Shown: in pieces, positions 50,584 through 61,408 of the stretch
Layout of the letters: each line of letters starts with the position of its first letter
How positions within the stretch are numbered: the first letter of the stretch is position 1
From: Dillenia suffruticosa
Lineage: Eukaryota > Streptophyta > Magnoliopsida > Dilleniales > Dilleniaceae
Assembly: GCA_033439265.1 (NCBI GenBank)
Contig: JAVTVX010000010.1
Span: 8,246,001 to 8,310,000 of the forward strand
DNA length: 64,000 nucleotides
Direction: 5' to 3'
The notes under the pieces: generated by a model
Seen by the model: the letters and a program-made list of their open reading frames with translations, nothing else
Database searches by the model: none
What the model was told of the DNA's origin: nothing
Translations under genes and position numbers: made by a program

Positions 50584-53500
50584 CACTACAAAAAAACACG
50601 GTTTTAGCGACGGATTTAGCGACGAAAATTTTAGAAAAATTCGTCGCTAAAAACATTAACGACGGATTTAGCGATGAACAATTTTTCATCGCAAATGACG
50701 CGTCGCAAATATTTAGCGACGAAAAACAGAAATCCGTCGCTAAAATAGCGACAAATTTAGAGACGAAAAATTTTCATCGCTAAATTTAGCGACAGATACA
50801 AAAAATCCGTTGCTAATTTTAGCAACAGAAATTCAAAATCCGTCGCTAAATTTAGCGACGGATCCGAGAAATCCGTCGCTAAATTATATGATATATAATT
50901 ATTTTTTTATTTATTTTATATATTTTATTTAATTATTATATTAATATTTTATTTTATTTAATTAGCGACAGATCCATGAATCCGTCGCTAAATTATATTA
51001 TATACAATTATATTTTTTATTTATTTTATACATTTTATTTAATTATTATATTAATATTTTATTTTTATTTAATTAGCGACGAATGCTTGATCCGTCGCTA
51101 AGCCCCTGGATCCGACGCACGAGCGTCATTGCTCCAACTCACGAGGCTACCCGGCCCACCTTGGGCCCCACCCGCGTACGAGCCCAACCGCCCGCCCGCA
51201 TCACCAGCCTCTGCCCCTACCTTGCACACGCCTGCTCGCCCCTGTCCTGCCCCCTGCCCCAGCTCGCCCCTGCTCGCCCCTGCCTGCTCGCCCTAGCCCA
51301 GCTCCAGCTCCCTGCCTGCTTGCCCCTGCACCCTGCCCCAGCTCGCCCCAGCTCGCCCCTGCCTGCTCGCACCCTGCCTGCTCGCCCCAGCCCAGCTCGC
51401 CCCTGCACCCTGCCTGCACCCTATCCTTGAAAAAACCCTCAAAAGGCCTACAGCCCGGTTCGAACACCTGCACAAGAGTAAAATGTTAGTATACCCAACC
51501 ACCAGACCACATCTTACCTTTAATCATACTTCTATTTTCTTTTTACTTATTATCTAATTCAAAATATTAATTAAAAAAATAAAAGTTTATATCAAATAAT
51601 AAAATGCTAATTAAAATAAACTAATAAATTAATTAAAAAATAAAAAATATTATTCTTTAAAAAGATTTAAAAATAAAATAAGAAAATATTTAAAAAAATA
51701 AAAAAATATTATTATGTAAAAAATAAAAATAAAAAAGAAAAAAAATAAAATGCTAATTTAAAATATTAAAAAATAAAAAATATGATTATTTAATATAAAT
51801 TAATAACATAACAAAATAAAATAAAATATTAAAAGTTAAATTTAAAAAATTAAGTTTAGCGACGAATTTTAAAATCCCTCGATTATTTAATATACTTCTA
51901 TTTTATTTTTACTTATTATCTAATTCTAAATATTAATTAAAGAAATAAAAGTTTATATCAAATAATAAAATGCTAATTAAAATAAACTAATAAATTAATT
52001 AAAAAATAAAAAATATTATTCTTTAAAAAGATTTAAAAAATAAAATTAGAAAATATTTAAAAAAAATATTATTCTGTAAAAAATAAAAATAAAAATGAAA
52101 AAAATAAAATGCTAATTTAAAATATTAAAAAATAATAAATACGATTATTTAATATAAATTAATAAAATAACAAAAAAAATAAATTATTAAATATTAATTT
52201 TAAAAAAATTAAGTTTAGCGACGAATCGTTGAATCCGTTGCTAAATCAGCGACGGATTCCTTTATTCGTCGCTAAACTTAGCGACAGATTTCAATTTGTC
52301 GCCAAATCCGTCGCTAAATAATAAAATATTAAAAAATTTTATTATTTAAAAATTAAAAATATTAAAAAATAAAATGATAATTTAAAATATTTTAAAATGA
52401 TAAATATGATTATTTAATATAAATTAATAAAATAACAAAAAAAATAAATTATTAAATGTTAATTTTAAAAAAATTAAATTTAGCGACGGATCGTTGAATC
52501 CGTCGCTAAATCAGTGACGGATTCCTTTATTCGTCGCTAAACTTATCGACGGATTTCGAATTTGTCGCTAAATTCGTCGCTAAATAATAAAATATTAAAA
52601 AAAATAATTTTAGTCTTTAAAAAATAAAAATATAAAATAATAAAATTAAATGCTTATTTAAGATATTTTAAAATATTAAATATGAATAGTTAATATAAAT
52701 TATTAAAATAAAAGAATAATAAAATAAAATAAATGGATTACCGTTTATCAGTAGTTATCCGTTTCACTGTTACCATCCTCCGAAAAATACTGTTCGATCT
52801 AATTGCCAGACGAGATAGAACGTTGGAAGTGAATGTATTATATATTGTGTTTCTTACTGATAACAATAACGAATGAATATGAACAACTGAGTTTTCACAA
52901 ACAATTGAACTATATAAGAGAATCAAATGGATGTAGAAGACAAAAACACGAATGGTGAAATCGACAGCTGTGACTAATTGAAAATTATTTGTCATAGATT
53001 TGTTGAATTATTTATTGTTAAAATTATCAAATTGATGAGATTTGTAATATTTAATATGTATTTAATTCGATTTTGTTATTTAGAATATATTAAAAAGGGA
53101 GATATGATTAAAAAAATTTCATAATAGAGTATAGAAGAAATTTTGTTCGGAAATTATTCATGAATTTTGAAATTCCGATAATAAATTAGTGACGAATTTA
53201 GTCACGAATATTTTATTTGTGGCTAATTAGTAACGAATTTTACCATGAATATTTTTTTGTGGCTAATTAGTGACGAAATTAGCCATAAATTTTAGAGTTT
53301 GTTGCTAAATTTTGTGACAAATATTTTTACCGTGACTAATTAGCGATGAATTTAGCGACGGAAAATTTTTGTAGCTAATTAGTGATGAAATTTGTGACGA
53401 AATATTTTCGTCGCTAAATTTAGGGACGGATAAGAGTATCCGTGGTAAAATTTAGCTACGAAAATATTATTCGTCACTAAGTAGCGACGAATTTTGCAAT

Positions 53501-53742
53501 GAAAAATTTTTCGTCGCCAATTGGCGACGGATTTAGTGACAAAAATTTTTTCGTCTCCAATTAGCAACAAATTTAGTCACGAATAATCTATCCATCGGAA
53601 ATTTAGCCACGAATAATTTTTTGTCGCTAATTTCGTTGCAAATTAGTGACAAAAAAATATTCATCGCTAAATCCGTCGCAAAATAGCAACAAAATTTTTC
53701 CGTCGATAAAATCCGTCGCCAAAACCGTGTTTTTTTGTAGTG
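50584..53742. mobile_element. Non-autonomous CACTA transposon D2, nested in the large one
   Basis: A 3159-bp element with ends CACTACAAAAAAACACGG and its inverse. The flanking trinucleotides are TTG (50581-50583) and TTA (53743-53745), an imperfect target duplication. Subterminal GCGACG arrays occupy about 50608-50885 and 53180-53720. The interior has a GC-rich tract (51115-51430) and a ~366-bp tandem duplication (51521-51880 and 51887-52235). A second duplicated block lies around 52205-52310 and 52480-52590. No transposase is present. An ORF at 52738-52995 (minus) has no recognisable domain. Confidence 0.88.
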
Positions 53743-56094
53743 TTATAACATATATAATTCAAATTGTGTATATCATAATAAAATATTAGTAACAAAAAAT
53801 AGATTTAAAATAACTTTCTCAAATAACTTACTTACCATTTCTAAAATTACAAAAATTTAAAATGACTTTCAAAATTCAAAATATGTGCTAAAATAAAATA
53901 ATATGTGTTAAAATTTAAACTCCACTAAGAATCCAAATTATATTTATAAACACATTTATAACTTCATAAATATTAAAATTACAAATATTAAATTATTATT
54001 TGTATGCTCCAAATTCTAATATTAAAAACTAGAGCAATAATAAATTTAAATATTTTTATAAATAGATATTTATAATTTTTAATATAAAAATTATTATTGG
54101 TGCGCCTGCGCTGGCATGCCTCGTGGACGCCTGCGCTGGCATGGCCGGACGCCCGGGCAAGCCAAGCTTGCCCGCGCAGTAGTGGCATCCTTGGGCGCCC
54201 GCGCTGGGCATCACGCATGAAACATGAAAGGGCGCCCCAACTGCCATCCCTGGCCCCACGTGGACCCCGCTGCCATGCCCGCATGTAGCGCGCGGGTGCC
54301 GTGCTCCCATAGTCTGGTGCCTGCATTAGCACGGCATGCGCGGGGGCTTGCATGGGTACATGCAGCGCACGGTGTCATGCTCGGGCGCCAGGCATGCCAG
54401 GGCGCCCGCGCTCGCTCTTGCATGAGCACACAAGGTGCGCTTTGGTATGCGCGGGGGCCGGTACAAGCAAGCCCGGGCGCCCGTGTGGGCGCTTGCATGC
54501 GCCCATGCTACAGGCATGCCCGGTGTTCGTAATGGCCATCACCGAGCGCAACGGGACTTGCACCGTGCGGACACTTGCACGGTACTTCCTGACGCGGTAT
54601 GCGCAGGCGCCCACGCAATCATGGCACTCCGTCTGGCTTGCATGCGCGCGTCCCGGCCCACCTTCCGAACCTTACCGGACCGGGCCAGGTCCTATATTTT
54701 TAAGAAAACTTTCTTTGCTTTTCTTTTTCCTTTTTCCTTTTTCCTTTTTCCTTTTTCCCTCAAAAACTTCTCACCTTTTCTTTCCATAGAATATATATTT
54801 TCCTATTTTATATTAAATATATAGATTTTTTAATTCTTTCATTTTATTTCTTTATAAATATAAAGAAATACAAAAATACAAAAATTAGGAAAAATACAAA
54901 CGAAATTAATATGAAATATGTCGAATTTTTACTTATCTCAATTTATTTATTTATAAATATAAATTCTATAAAAAATAAAAATAATTAAAAAAAATACAAA
55001 CAAATTACTTAAATTAAATTAAGTTAAATTAATAAAAATAACAAAAATAAGCCCGGGCGCCCGAGCTGGGAGCACACAAAGTGCACTTTGATATGCGCGG
55101 GCGCCTGTGCTGCCAAGCCGGGCCCCCACATTTAGTCTCTAAATTTTATTATAAAATTTAATATTTATATAATAAATAATTACTCACCTTTCCTCTCTAA
55201 ATTTTATATATAAATTTAATATATAATAAAAGTAAAATATAATCTTTATATAATAAATATATAATATAATTTGATATAATAAATAAATTATATTTTATTT
55301 TAACCGAATAGGACCAATTTCAAATTTTTACTAAATTTAGGGTATGATGATTTTATATAATTTAATAAAATAACAATATAAAATAAAATATTATATAATA
55401 ATTAAAAAAAATTACCCAGTTCGCCAGTTAGCGACGGATATGAATCCGTCGCCATTTAGCGACGGATATGAATCCGTCGCCATTTAGCGACGGATATGAA
55501 TCCGTCGCCATTTAGCAATGAACGTAATTCGTCGCTAAGAAATAACGCGGGCGCCCAGTGCACTGGGCGCCCAGGCAGGCGACCGTGCGTGCATGCGCCG
55601 GCGCCCGCGCACGGATTAATTTTTATTTACTAAATTAATTAAATAATATATATTTTAAATAAAATTAAATATATGTTTTTTTCAATAATTAAATAATATT
55701 ATTTTTCTAAAAATTTGAAATATAATAATAAAATGTAAATTAAAATATTATAAAATGATAATATGATTCGTTAATATAAATTATTAAATTATAATAAAAA
55801 TAAAATAAAATTCACAAATTCAAATGAAGGATTTTGAATCCGTCGCCGAAACAGCGACGGATTTTGAAATCCGTCGCAATTACTACTAAATTAATTTTTT
55901 ACTTTAAATTTTATATTAATATTATATGTTATTTAATTATATATAAAAAATTTAAGCCAAATTAAATTTTAACTTCAATATAATATATTAATAAAATCAA
56001 AAGAAATATAAGAAAAATAAATTTCTATTTATTTAAAAAAATTAAATTCAAAAGAAAAATAAGAAAAATAAATTTCTATCTATTTAAAAAATTT
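53743..56094. other. 5' interior of the large CACTA element; GC islands
   Basis: No gene is seen. A GC-rich island rich in GCATGC and GGGCGCCC covers 54097-54690, followed by a (TTTTTCC)n tract at 54720-54765. Three 29-bp tandem units of ttagcgacggatatgaatcc, each a near-palindrome, lie at about 55430-55515, next to a second GC island (55545-55615). Confidence 0.6.
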
Positions 56095-56360
56095 TCAGCA
56101 ATGAATTTAGCCATAAAAATGTTTTCGTCACTAAAGAACGACGACTTTAGCTACGAATTATATTTCTCCGTCGCTAATTTAGCCACGAGTCTTTGTCCGT
56201 AGCAAAATTCGTGGCAAAATGGCGACGAATAAATTTTGTCGCTAAATTCGTTGGAAAATGGCGACGAAAACGTTTTTGTCGCTAAAGTTGTCGCAAAATA
56301 GCGACGATTAGTTTCCGTCGTAAAAATTCATGGCTAAAACTGTGTTTTTTTGTAGTGCAC

Positions 56361-56657
56361 CTTTGGTGATGAAAAAACGAGAGTTCGAACTTTGCCCTCG
56401 TGTATGAGCATTAGAGGGCCATACCTGTCCGAGAGGGCTCGGAGAGAGCGATATGGAAGTGAACCAATTTGATGAAAGTTGCCAAGTAGTGGCAGTTTTG
56501 GTGGGGAAGGAGGCATGTTGTATTTGCTAGCTTTGGTGAGCGTCTTAAGCAACAGCAGAACAGAGAGGAACAGAAGACACAGAATGTGAGGATTTGACCA
56601 TGGAGTTATCTGCAGGTCTACACTATGATGCGGTAAGACTAATGGTAGCATAGGCAT
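56361..56657 (-). pseudogene. 5' piece of CYP71 gene B exon 1
   Basis: The first ~99 codons of gene B are isolated from the rest by the CACTA element. The start at 56657 (MPMLPLVLPHH) aligns with gene C. It encodes the membrane anchor, the proline-rich hinge and YGPLMLIHEGKVRTL, and stops at SSPK beside the CAC duplication. The upstream sequence resembles the promoters of A and C. Confidence 0.92.
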
Positions 56658-58282
56658 TTTCTTGGTACTTGGGCTTTTTTCGGTTGGTTGAGCTTGCAAA
56701 CCAGAAGACTTTGTTATTGAAGATGAAAGAAAGAATTCAAAAATATTATGTATTGGAACATGTGAAAAAAGATGTATAGAGAGTGTGAGAGGCTGCCCCT
56801 CGGGAGGATACCTTCACTCAAGATATTGTCTCTGTATCGTCTTTGTAGGTCGACCATTCGACCCTTCGCATCCTTGTAGGGTCTTGGTGTCGAACCCACA
56901 ACCTACTCCTTTACACCCCCTCAGGAGGTCGCCTCTCACCAATTGGACTGTAACTCAATTGGTGAGAGGCGGCCCTGCAGGGATACGAAGGGTCGAATGG
57001 CCGTTCTATAGAGACAATACCTTGAGTGAAGGTATCCGCCCGAGGGGGATAGCCTCTCACAATGGTGGGCAGTTAGGAGGGTCATTGATACCAATTTGTT
57101 GGATGGCAGAAGTGTTCTATTATTTAGAAAAGATGTTGTCAATATTTTTTTGGAAAGAATAAGCAATTCATGTTCTTTATTTTAAATTTCCTTCCATATT
57201 ATTATACACAGTGAGGGCGACTATTGTGAATCTGGATGTTGCATTTTAATTATGTTAGTAGCTTCCGCATTTGCATGCCTATGCCTATCTGCTTTTGTTA
57301 GGGGTGCGACGCAATGAATAACGGGTTATCACATTAATTATATCTAAAAGTTATATAGTTTTCTATTTTTAATTTTTATCTTTTCTAGAAAAGAATATAA
57401 GTCATCTGTTGATCATTTTCGGTTCCCAATTTCATTTTAACCTTTATTAAATCAAATAATTTCTAGATATTTTGCAAAAAATGAAGGGAATATTTTTTGG
57501 TTGTCTATATGTAATATATATATATATTTTTGGGCATTTGACCACCTATTTAGGGGGTGATACAACATGCTACAATTAGAACATCAGGGAGAATTAGAAC
57601 ACCTAGGGCCCTGAAAAATAACATATTTAGCATAATTTTTAGAGATCTGATTCGGCATCTATTTCGACTTTAGATTTAGGGGTTAGGCCCAAGGAGAGTG
57701 AAGGGGGTTTCTGTCTTTGCGTCAAACTAGATTCTTTTTTTTTTTTTTTTTTAGATTACACAGTTAATATTTAAACAGAAAATGATTTATCCTCCGATAT
57801 CTGTTCCCGTGAAAATTTTTGTCTTGCAGTAATCGAATTACGTGGAATATCGAAACTTACAAAGAATACATTTTATTTCGATATTAATATAATTTAAGTA
57901 ATACATTATCCGTAGAGTATATTCGTTATATTTACTATTGTCGCAATACAACCCCTCTTAATTTTTTTTTGGGTTACACGTGGTTTTGAACCCTTGTGTA
58001 CATTAGAGATCGAACCTATAAATACAACCCCTCTTATAAGATTAGACAATAGAGACCGAACCTATAAATACAACCCTTGTGTACATTCTACAAAATATTA
58101 AATAATAGCTAATATTTTTCAAAATGCTTAGTATTGCACTCATTTACTTGAATTTGAGGAAATATTAATATAATTTTAGTAACAGAATATTCACCATAAT
58201 TAAAGTATATTCACCGAATATACTATAATTTACGAGTTATATGTAGTGTCTCTCTGTACAATCTAGTTTATATTCCCTAACA
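56658..58282. other. Divergent intergenic region between CYP71 B and C
   Basis: A head-to-head region. It holds an inverted-repeat structure (56785-57060). DNA at about 57335-57420 is related to the upstream flank of gene A, and a duplicated cgaacctataaatacaaccc segment lies at 58012-58075. A poly-T run lies at about 57735-57752. No gene is seen. Confidence 0.6.
56785..57060. repeat. Foldback inverted repeat
   Basis: Outer ends are GTGAGAGGC (56785-56793) and GCCTCTCAC (57052-57060). A perfect inner pair, GCCTCTCACCAATTG and CAATTGGTGAGAGGC, flanks a ten-base spacer around 56946-56955. Each arm itself starts GTGAGAGGC and ends GCCTCTCAC, so the structure looks like two copies of a small inverted-repeat element joined head to head. 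The right arm is about 55 bp shorter. It could be a MITE-type element; no target duplication was resolved. Confidence 0.7.
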
Positions 58283-58290
58283 TATAATAT
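58283..58290 (+). promoter_or_regulatory. TATA box of CYP71 gene C
   Basis: TATAATAT lies about 90 bases before the start codon, at the same distance as the box of gene A. The intervening leader is conserved among the three genes. Confidence 0.6.
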
Positions 58291-58376
58291 TTGTGAATTC
58301 TCACTTTTATTTTGGATAACAAAGTCTTCCAAGCTAGCAAGCTCAATCAATTGAAAAACCCAGAAAGTTTCGAGAA

Positions 58377-60003
58377 ATGCCTATGCTACCTTTAGTCTCG
58401 CAGCGGTATAGAGTAGACCAGCAGGTAACCCCATGGTTTACTCCTCACATTCTGTGTCTTCTGTTTCTCTCTCTTCTGTTGTTGCTTAGGAAGCTCTCCA
58501 GAGCTAGCAAATACAACATGCCTCCTTCCCCACCAAAACTGCCACTACTTGGCAACTTTCATCAGATTGCTTCACTTCCATACCGCTCTCTCCGAGACCT
58601 CTCCGACAGGTACGGACCTCTAATGCTCATACATGAGGGAAAAGTTCGAACTCTCGTTGTTTCATCTCCAGAGATGGCTAGAGAAGTTTTGAAGACCAAA
58701 GATGCCAATTTTTCGAACAAATACATTACAAGGGGTGCAGGTGTTATATTTTATGAAGGTCATGATATATTGATATCACCATATGGCCAGCGTTGGATGG
58801 AATTAAGGAAGGTATGTGTTGCGGAGCTTTTGACCCATAAAAGGGTGCAATCATTTCAAGACGTCCGTGAAGAAGTACTCGCTCATGTGGTTGAAAATAT
58901 TCAACAGTCATGTCTTAAGAAGGAACCTGTTAATCTGAGTGTCATGTCAACCACAGCCACAAACAACATAGCATGCAGGTGTATTCTTGGTCAAAGGTAT
59001 GAAGGAATGGGTGGACTCGGATTTGGAAGACTGGCAAAGAAGGTTACAAAGCTGTTTGTTTCTTCTAGCTTTAGAGAATTGTTTCCATCCATCGGGTGGA
59101 TGGATAGAATCACCGGCTTTGATGCAAAACTTGAAAAAATTTTCAAGCTAGTAGACGGTTTTCTTGATCGTGCAATCAAAGAACATAAGTACAAGAAGAA
59201 TGATAATGAGAACAAAGTCTTCATTGAGGCTCTCCTGAATCTTAAGAAGGCAAGTGTTGACGACGGTGATCTTACTCAAGAAACTATCAAGGCAATCCTA
59301 CTGGTGTGTCCCTCTTGCTTTTCTCTTGTCTTTGTCCATGTCAAACTTTTTCTTGTGGTCTTGAGCACGCACACTTTTGTTTGAATGGCAGGACGTGCTC
59401 ATGGGTGGAATTAATTCAAGTGGACTAACGATTGTATGGACCATGTCAGAGCTTGTAAGAAATCCAACTAAAATGAGGAAAGCACAAGAGGAGGTAAGAA
59501 GAGTTGTAGGAAAGAAGGCACATATAGATTTGGATGATGTCGCTCAAATGGAATACTTGACTTGTGTGATCAAAGAGACTCTAAGGTTACATCCTCCAGG
59601 CCCTTTTTTAGTTGCCCGAGAAACATCCACATGGATTAAACTCGACGGATACGACATTCCACCAAAAACGAAAGTGCAGATTAATGTTTGGGCAATTCAT
59701 AGGGACCCCAAACTGTGGGAAATGCCTGAAGAGTTTTGTCCGGAACGATTTCTAGATAATCCGATAGATTTCAATGGCCAAGATTTTAAATTTCTTCCTT
59801 TTGGTTCTGGAAGGAGGGGTTGTCCTGGAATATTATTTGGCATTGCATCAGTGAGTTATATCCTTGCCAACTTCTTGTACTGGTTTGATTGGGATCTACC
59901 AGAAGGAACGCCTAAAGTTGAGTTAGACATGACTGAACGCTATGGGTTGGCCATTCATAAGAAATATCCACTATGCTTGGTCCCAACACCTTACAATCCT
60001 TGA
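58377..60003 (+). CDS. CYP71-family cytochrome P450 (gene C), intact
   Basis: This is an NADPH-dependent, ER-anchored monooxygenase of the CYP71 family. Exons are 58377-59303 and 59392-60003, joined by an 88-bp GT-AG phase 0 intron, giving 512 residues, a normal length. Visible features are a membrane anchor (about 22-38), the hinge PPSPPKLP (49-56), the C-helix WMELRK, the ExxR motif ETLR (371-374), PERF (426-429) and the heme loop FGSGRRGCPG with Cys453. The I-helix oxygen-binding motif reads GGINSS (314-319), with Asn where Asp or Glu is usual. The family normally works on terpenoids, alkaloids or phenolics; the substrate here is unknown. It is the only P450 in the window without lesions. 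Confidence 0.95.
59304..59391 (+). other. Intron of CYP71 gene C
   Basis: An 88-bp phase 0 intron with donor CTG|GTGTGT and acceptor ATGGCAG|GAC. The position matches the introns of A and B, directly before the DVLMGGIN segment. Confidence 0.9.
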
Positions 60004-61408
60004 CCTTTCGGGACATTCTGCATTTGTATGATTCGTATAGCTATTTCAGTTTCCTCCTCAGTTTGTGTTTATGCAATTTGTACCATGTGGGCGTACAAGA
60101 TCATACTTGTGAGCATGTTTGCTAATAAATTTTAAAAATAAAGTCATCTTATTACTATTATTCAACTGATCTGACAATATAATTAGTAAAAAAAAACACC
60201 AATAGCCTTTTCTCAAACAAACACCTGAATAATTTGAAATCTTTTTCTTATAATAAAAGTTCTTGATTCATGTCTTATCACTTCGAATTCTCAAGCATGC
60301 CAAAAAAAAAAATAATAATAATAAATAAATAAATACACAGCAGTGCCTTGTGGTTTTCCCTCCCAGTGGAGGATGCCCATGTTGATGCTGGTTTAGATTT
60401 TGGTCCAAAATTAATGTCCCAAGCCCATAATTGTAAGCTCAATTATTATTAATAGCAATGGTGATATTTAAGACAACTTTGGAACGGTGGTAACTAATGT
60501 TTTATGGGACTACTGGCAGGACACTAATTGCATAGCTAAAATCTCGAGTTGGTGTTTTAAAAATAGAGAAATTGGTATTGTGATAATTCATCCTTAAATT
60601 GAACATCATAATACACGAATCGGATTAATCAGATAACTTGATGATTAAGTTAAACTAAGAAAAAGACATCTTTGGATGTGTTTTCTCGTGAAGACACAAA
60701 TAAGTGGAGTTTGAACTTGGGGGGTCATTTGTCATTCCATGGAACATTTCTAAAAAATAAAATAAAATAAATTACGCTTTCCAAGATCTTTAACCTTATT
60801 TTTCATACGTTTAATGATATTTATTGAAATATTGCAACAAGTATTTGTAATATATTATTTTTATCCCAAAATGGGGTTGCTGTCCCGCCGCCTCAGGCCT
60901 TCATGTTATGATAGTTGAAAATTTTGAAAATGTTAGAACATGCTAAACCTTATGATATTTGAAAGAAAGAAGACGCTCTTAGGATGATTAAATTTGATGA
61001 TATATAATCCAACAACCATTATCGTAAAAAATCAGCATGTCCATGGTCATAAAGCCCGCAAGTTACTTTGTGACCTCTTGGTCGATCTCGATTGAAGCCT
61101 CTCGTGGGAAGACATTCTCTCGGTCGATACCTTTGACAAAAAATACTCCAAGTTACAAAGAATACAAAGCCTCTCGATTTGGATGACCAAAGCCTCACTT
61201 TGCTTGATTGCTCTCCCGGCATAGTCTACTCACCGGGCCCTTTAGCCTTTCAGCTTTATGACCTCTTGATTTTTTCAAAGGCAACAAACCTTCTTTAATC
61301 TGATGCGAGTATATTTTGATCTCTCCCATTAAGAAAGTGAATCTCTTAGCGTCAAAGACTTTCTTACTCTAGAGGATTCTGAATTTATAGAAAGTTTATG
61401 ACAATAAT
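60004..61408. other. 3' flank of CYP71 gene C
   Basis: Probable polyadenylation signals AATAAA lie at 60124-60129 and 60137-60142. Similarity to the 3' flanks of A and B (inverted) runs to about 60330 for A and about 61000 for B. From about 61020 to 61408 the sequence is different and unassigned. No gene is seen. Confidence 0.6.

Larger units (their letters stand above)
28926..56357 (-). mobile_element. 27.4-kb CACTA (En/Spm) transposon in CYP71 gene B
   Basis: The left end is CACTACAAAAAAAACCC at 28926 and the right end is the inverse, ...TTTTTTTGTAGTG, at 56357, with CAC target duplications at 28923-28925 and 56358-56360. The P450 codons on the two sides (SSPK-V and V-AREVL) meet exactly across it, which confirms the boundaries. 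Subterminal arrays of GCGACGGA-type motifs fill about 28945-29450 and 56095-56335. All transposon genes are on the minus strand, so the right end is the element's 5' end. Gene order is a third plant-transposon ORF, TNP2, then TNPA. A further CACTA element is nested at 50584-53742. Its transposase is decayed, so it is not autonomous now. Confidence 0.92.
24280..56657 (-). pseudogene. CYP71-family cytochrome P450 gene B, split by two elements
   Basis: This is a paralogue of genes A and C. Exon 1 is in three pieces: 56657-56358 (start codon, membrane anchor, PPSPPKLPLLGN, to SSPKV), 28922-28694 (AREVLKTQD, WMELRK) and 25486-25084. Exon 2 is 24993-24280. Between the pieces lie a 27.4-kb CACTA element and a 3.2-kb solo LTR, both with target duplications. 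Point lesions also exist. The intron donor is GA instead of GT at 25083-25082, 9 bp are lost at the exon 2 start (DVLM reduced to D), and the conserved heme-loop glycine is arginine (FGSRRRVCPG). The ancestral TGA stop is CGA at 24391-24393, which extends the frame to 24280. It is not functional. Confidence 0.93.

Noticed and set aside
52738..52995. 85-codon ORF in nested CACTA D2 as a gene
   Set aside because: No recognisable domain, start context or neighbouring splice signals. It is kept only as a remark in the D2 entry.
54097..54824. Overlapping ORFs up to 145 codons
   Set aside because: GC-rich repeat island; frames on both strands are open only because of composition, with no recognisable domain.
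28926..56357. Two separate CACTA elements with host DNA between them instead of one large element
   Set aside because: The P450 frame joins exactly across the whole interval with one CAC duplication, and the end types are the left and right forms of one family. Further nested insertions inside it remain possible.
61019..61222. 67-codon minus-strand ORF downstream of gene C
   Set aside because: Short, no domain, and in sequence that looks like an unassigned repeat.
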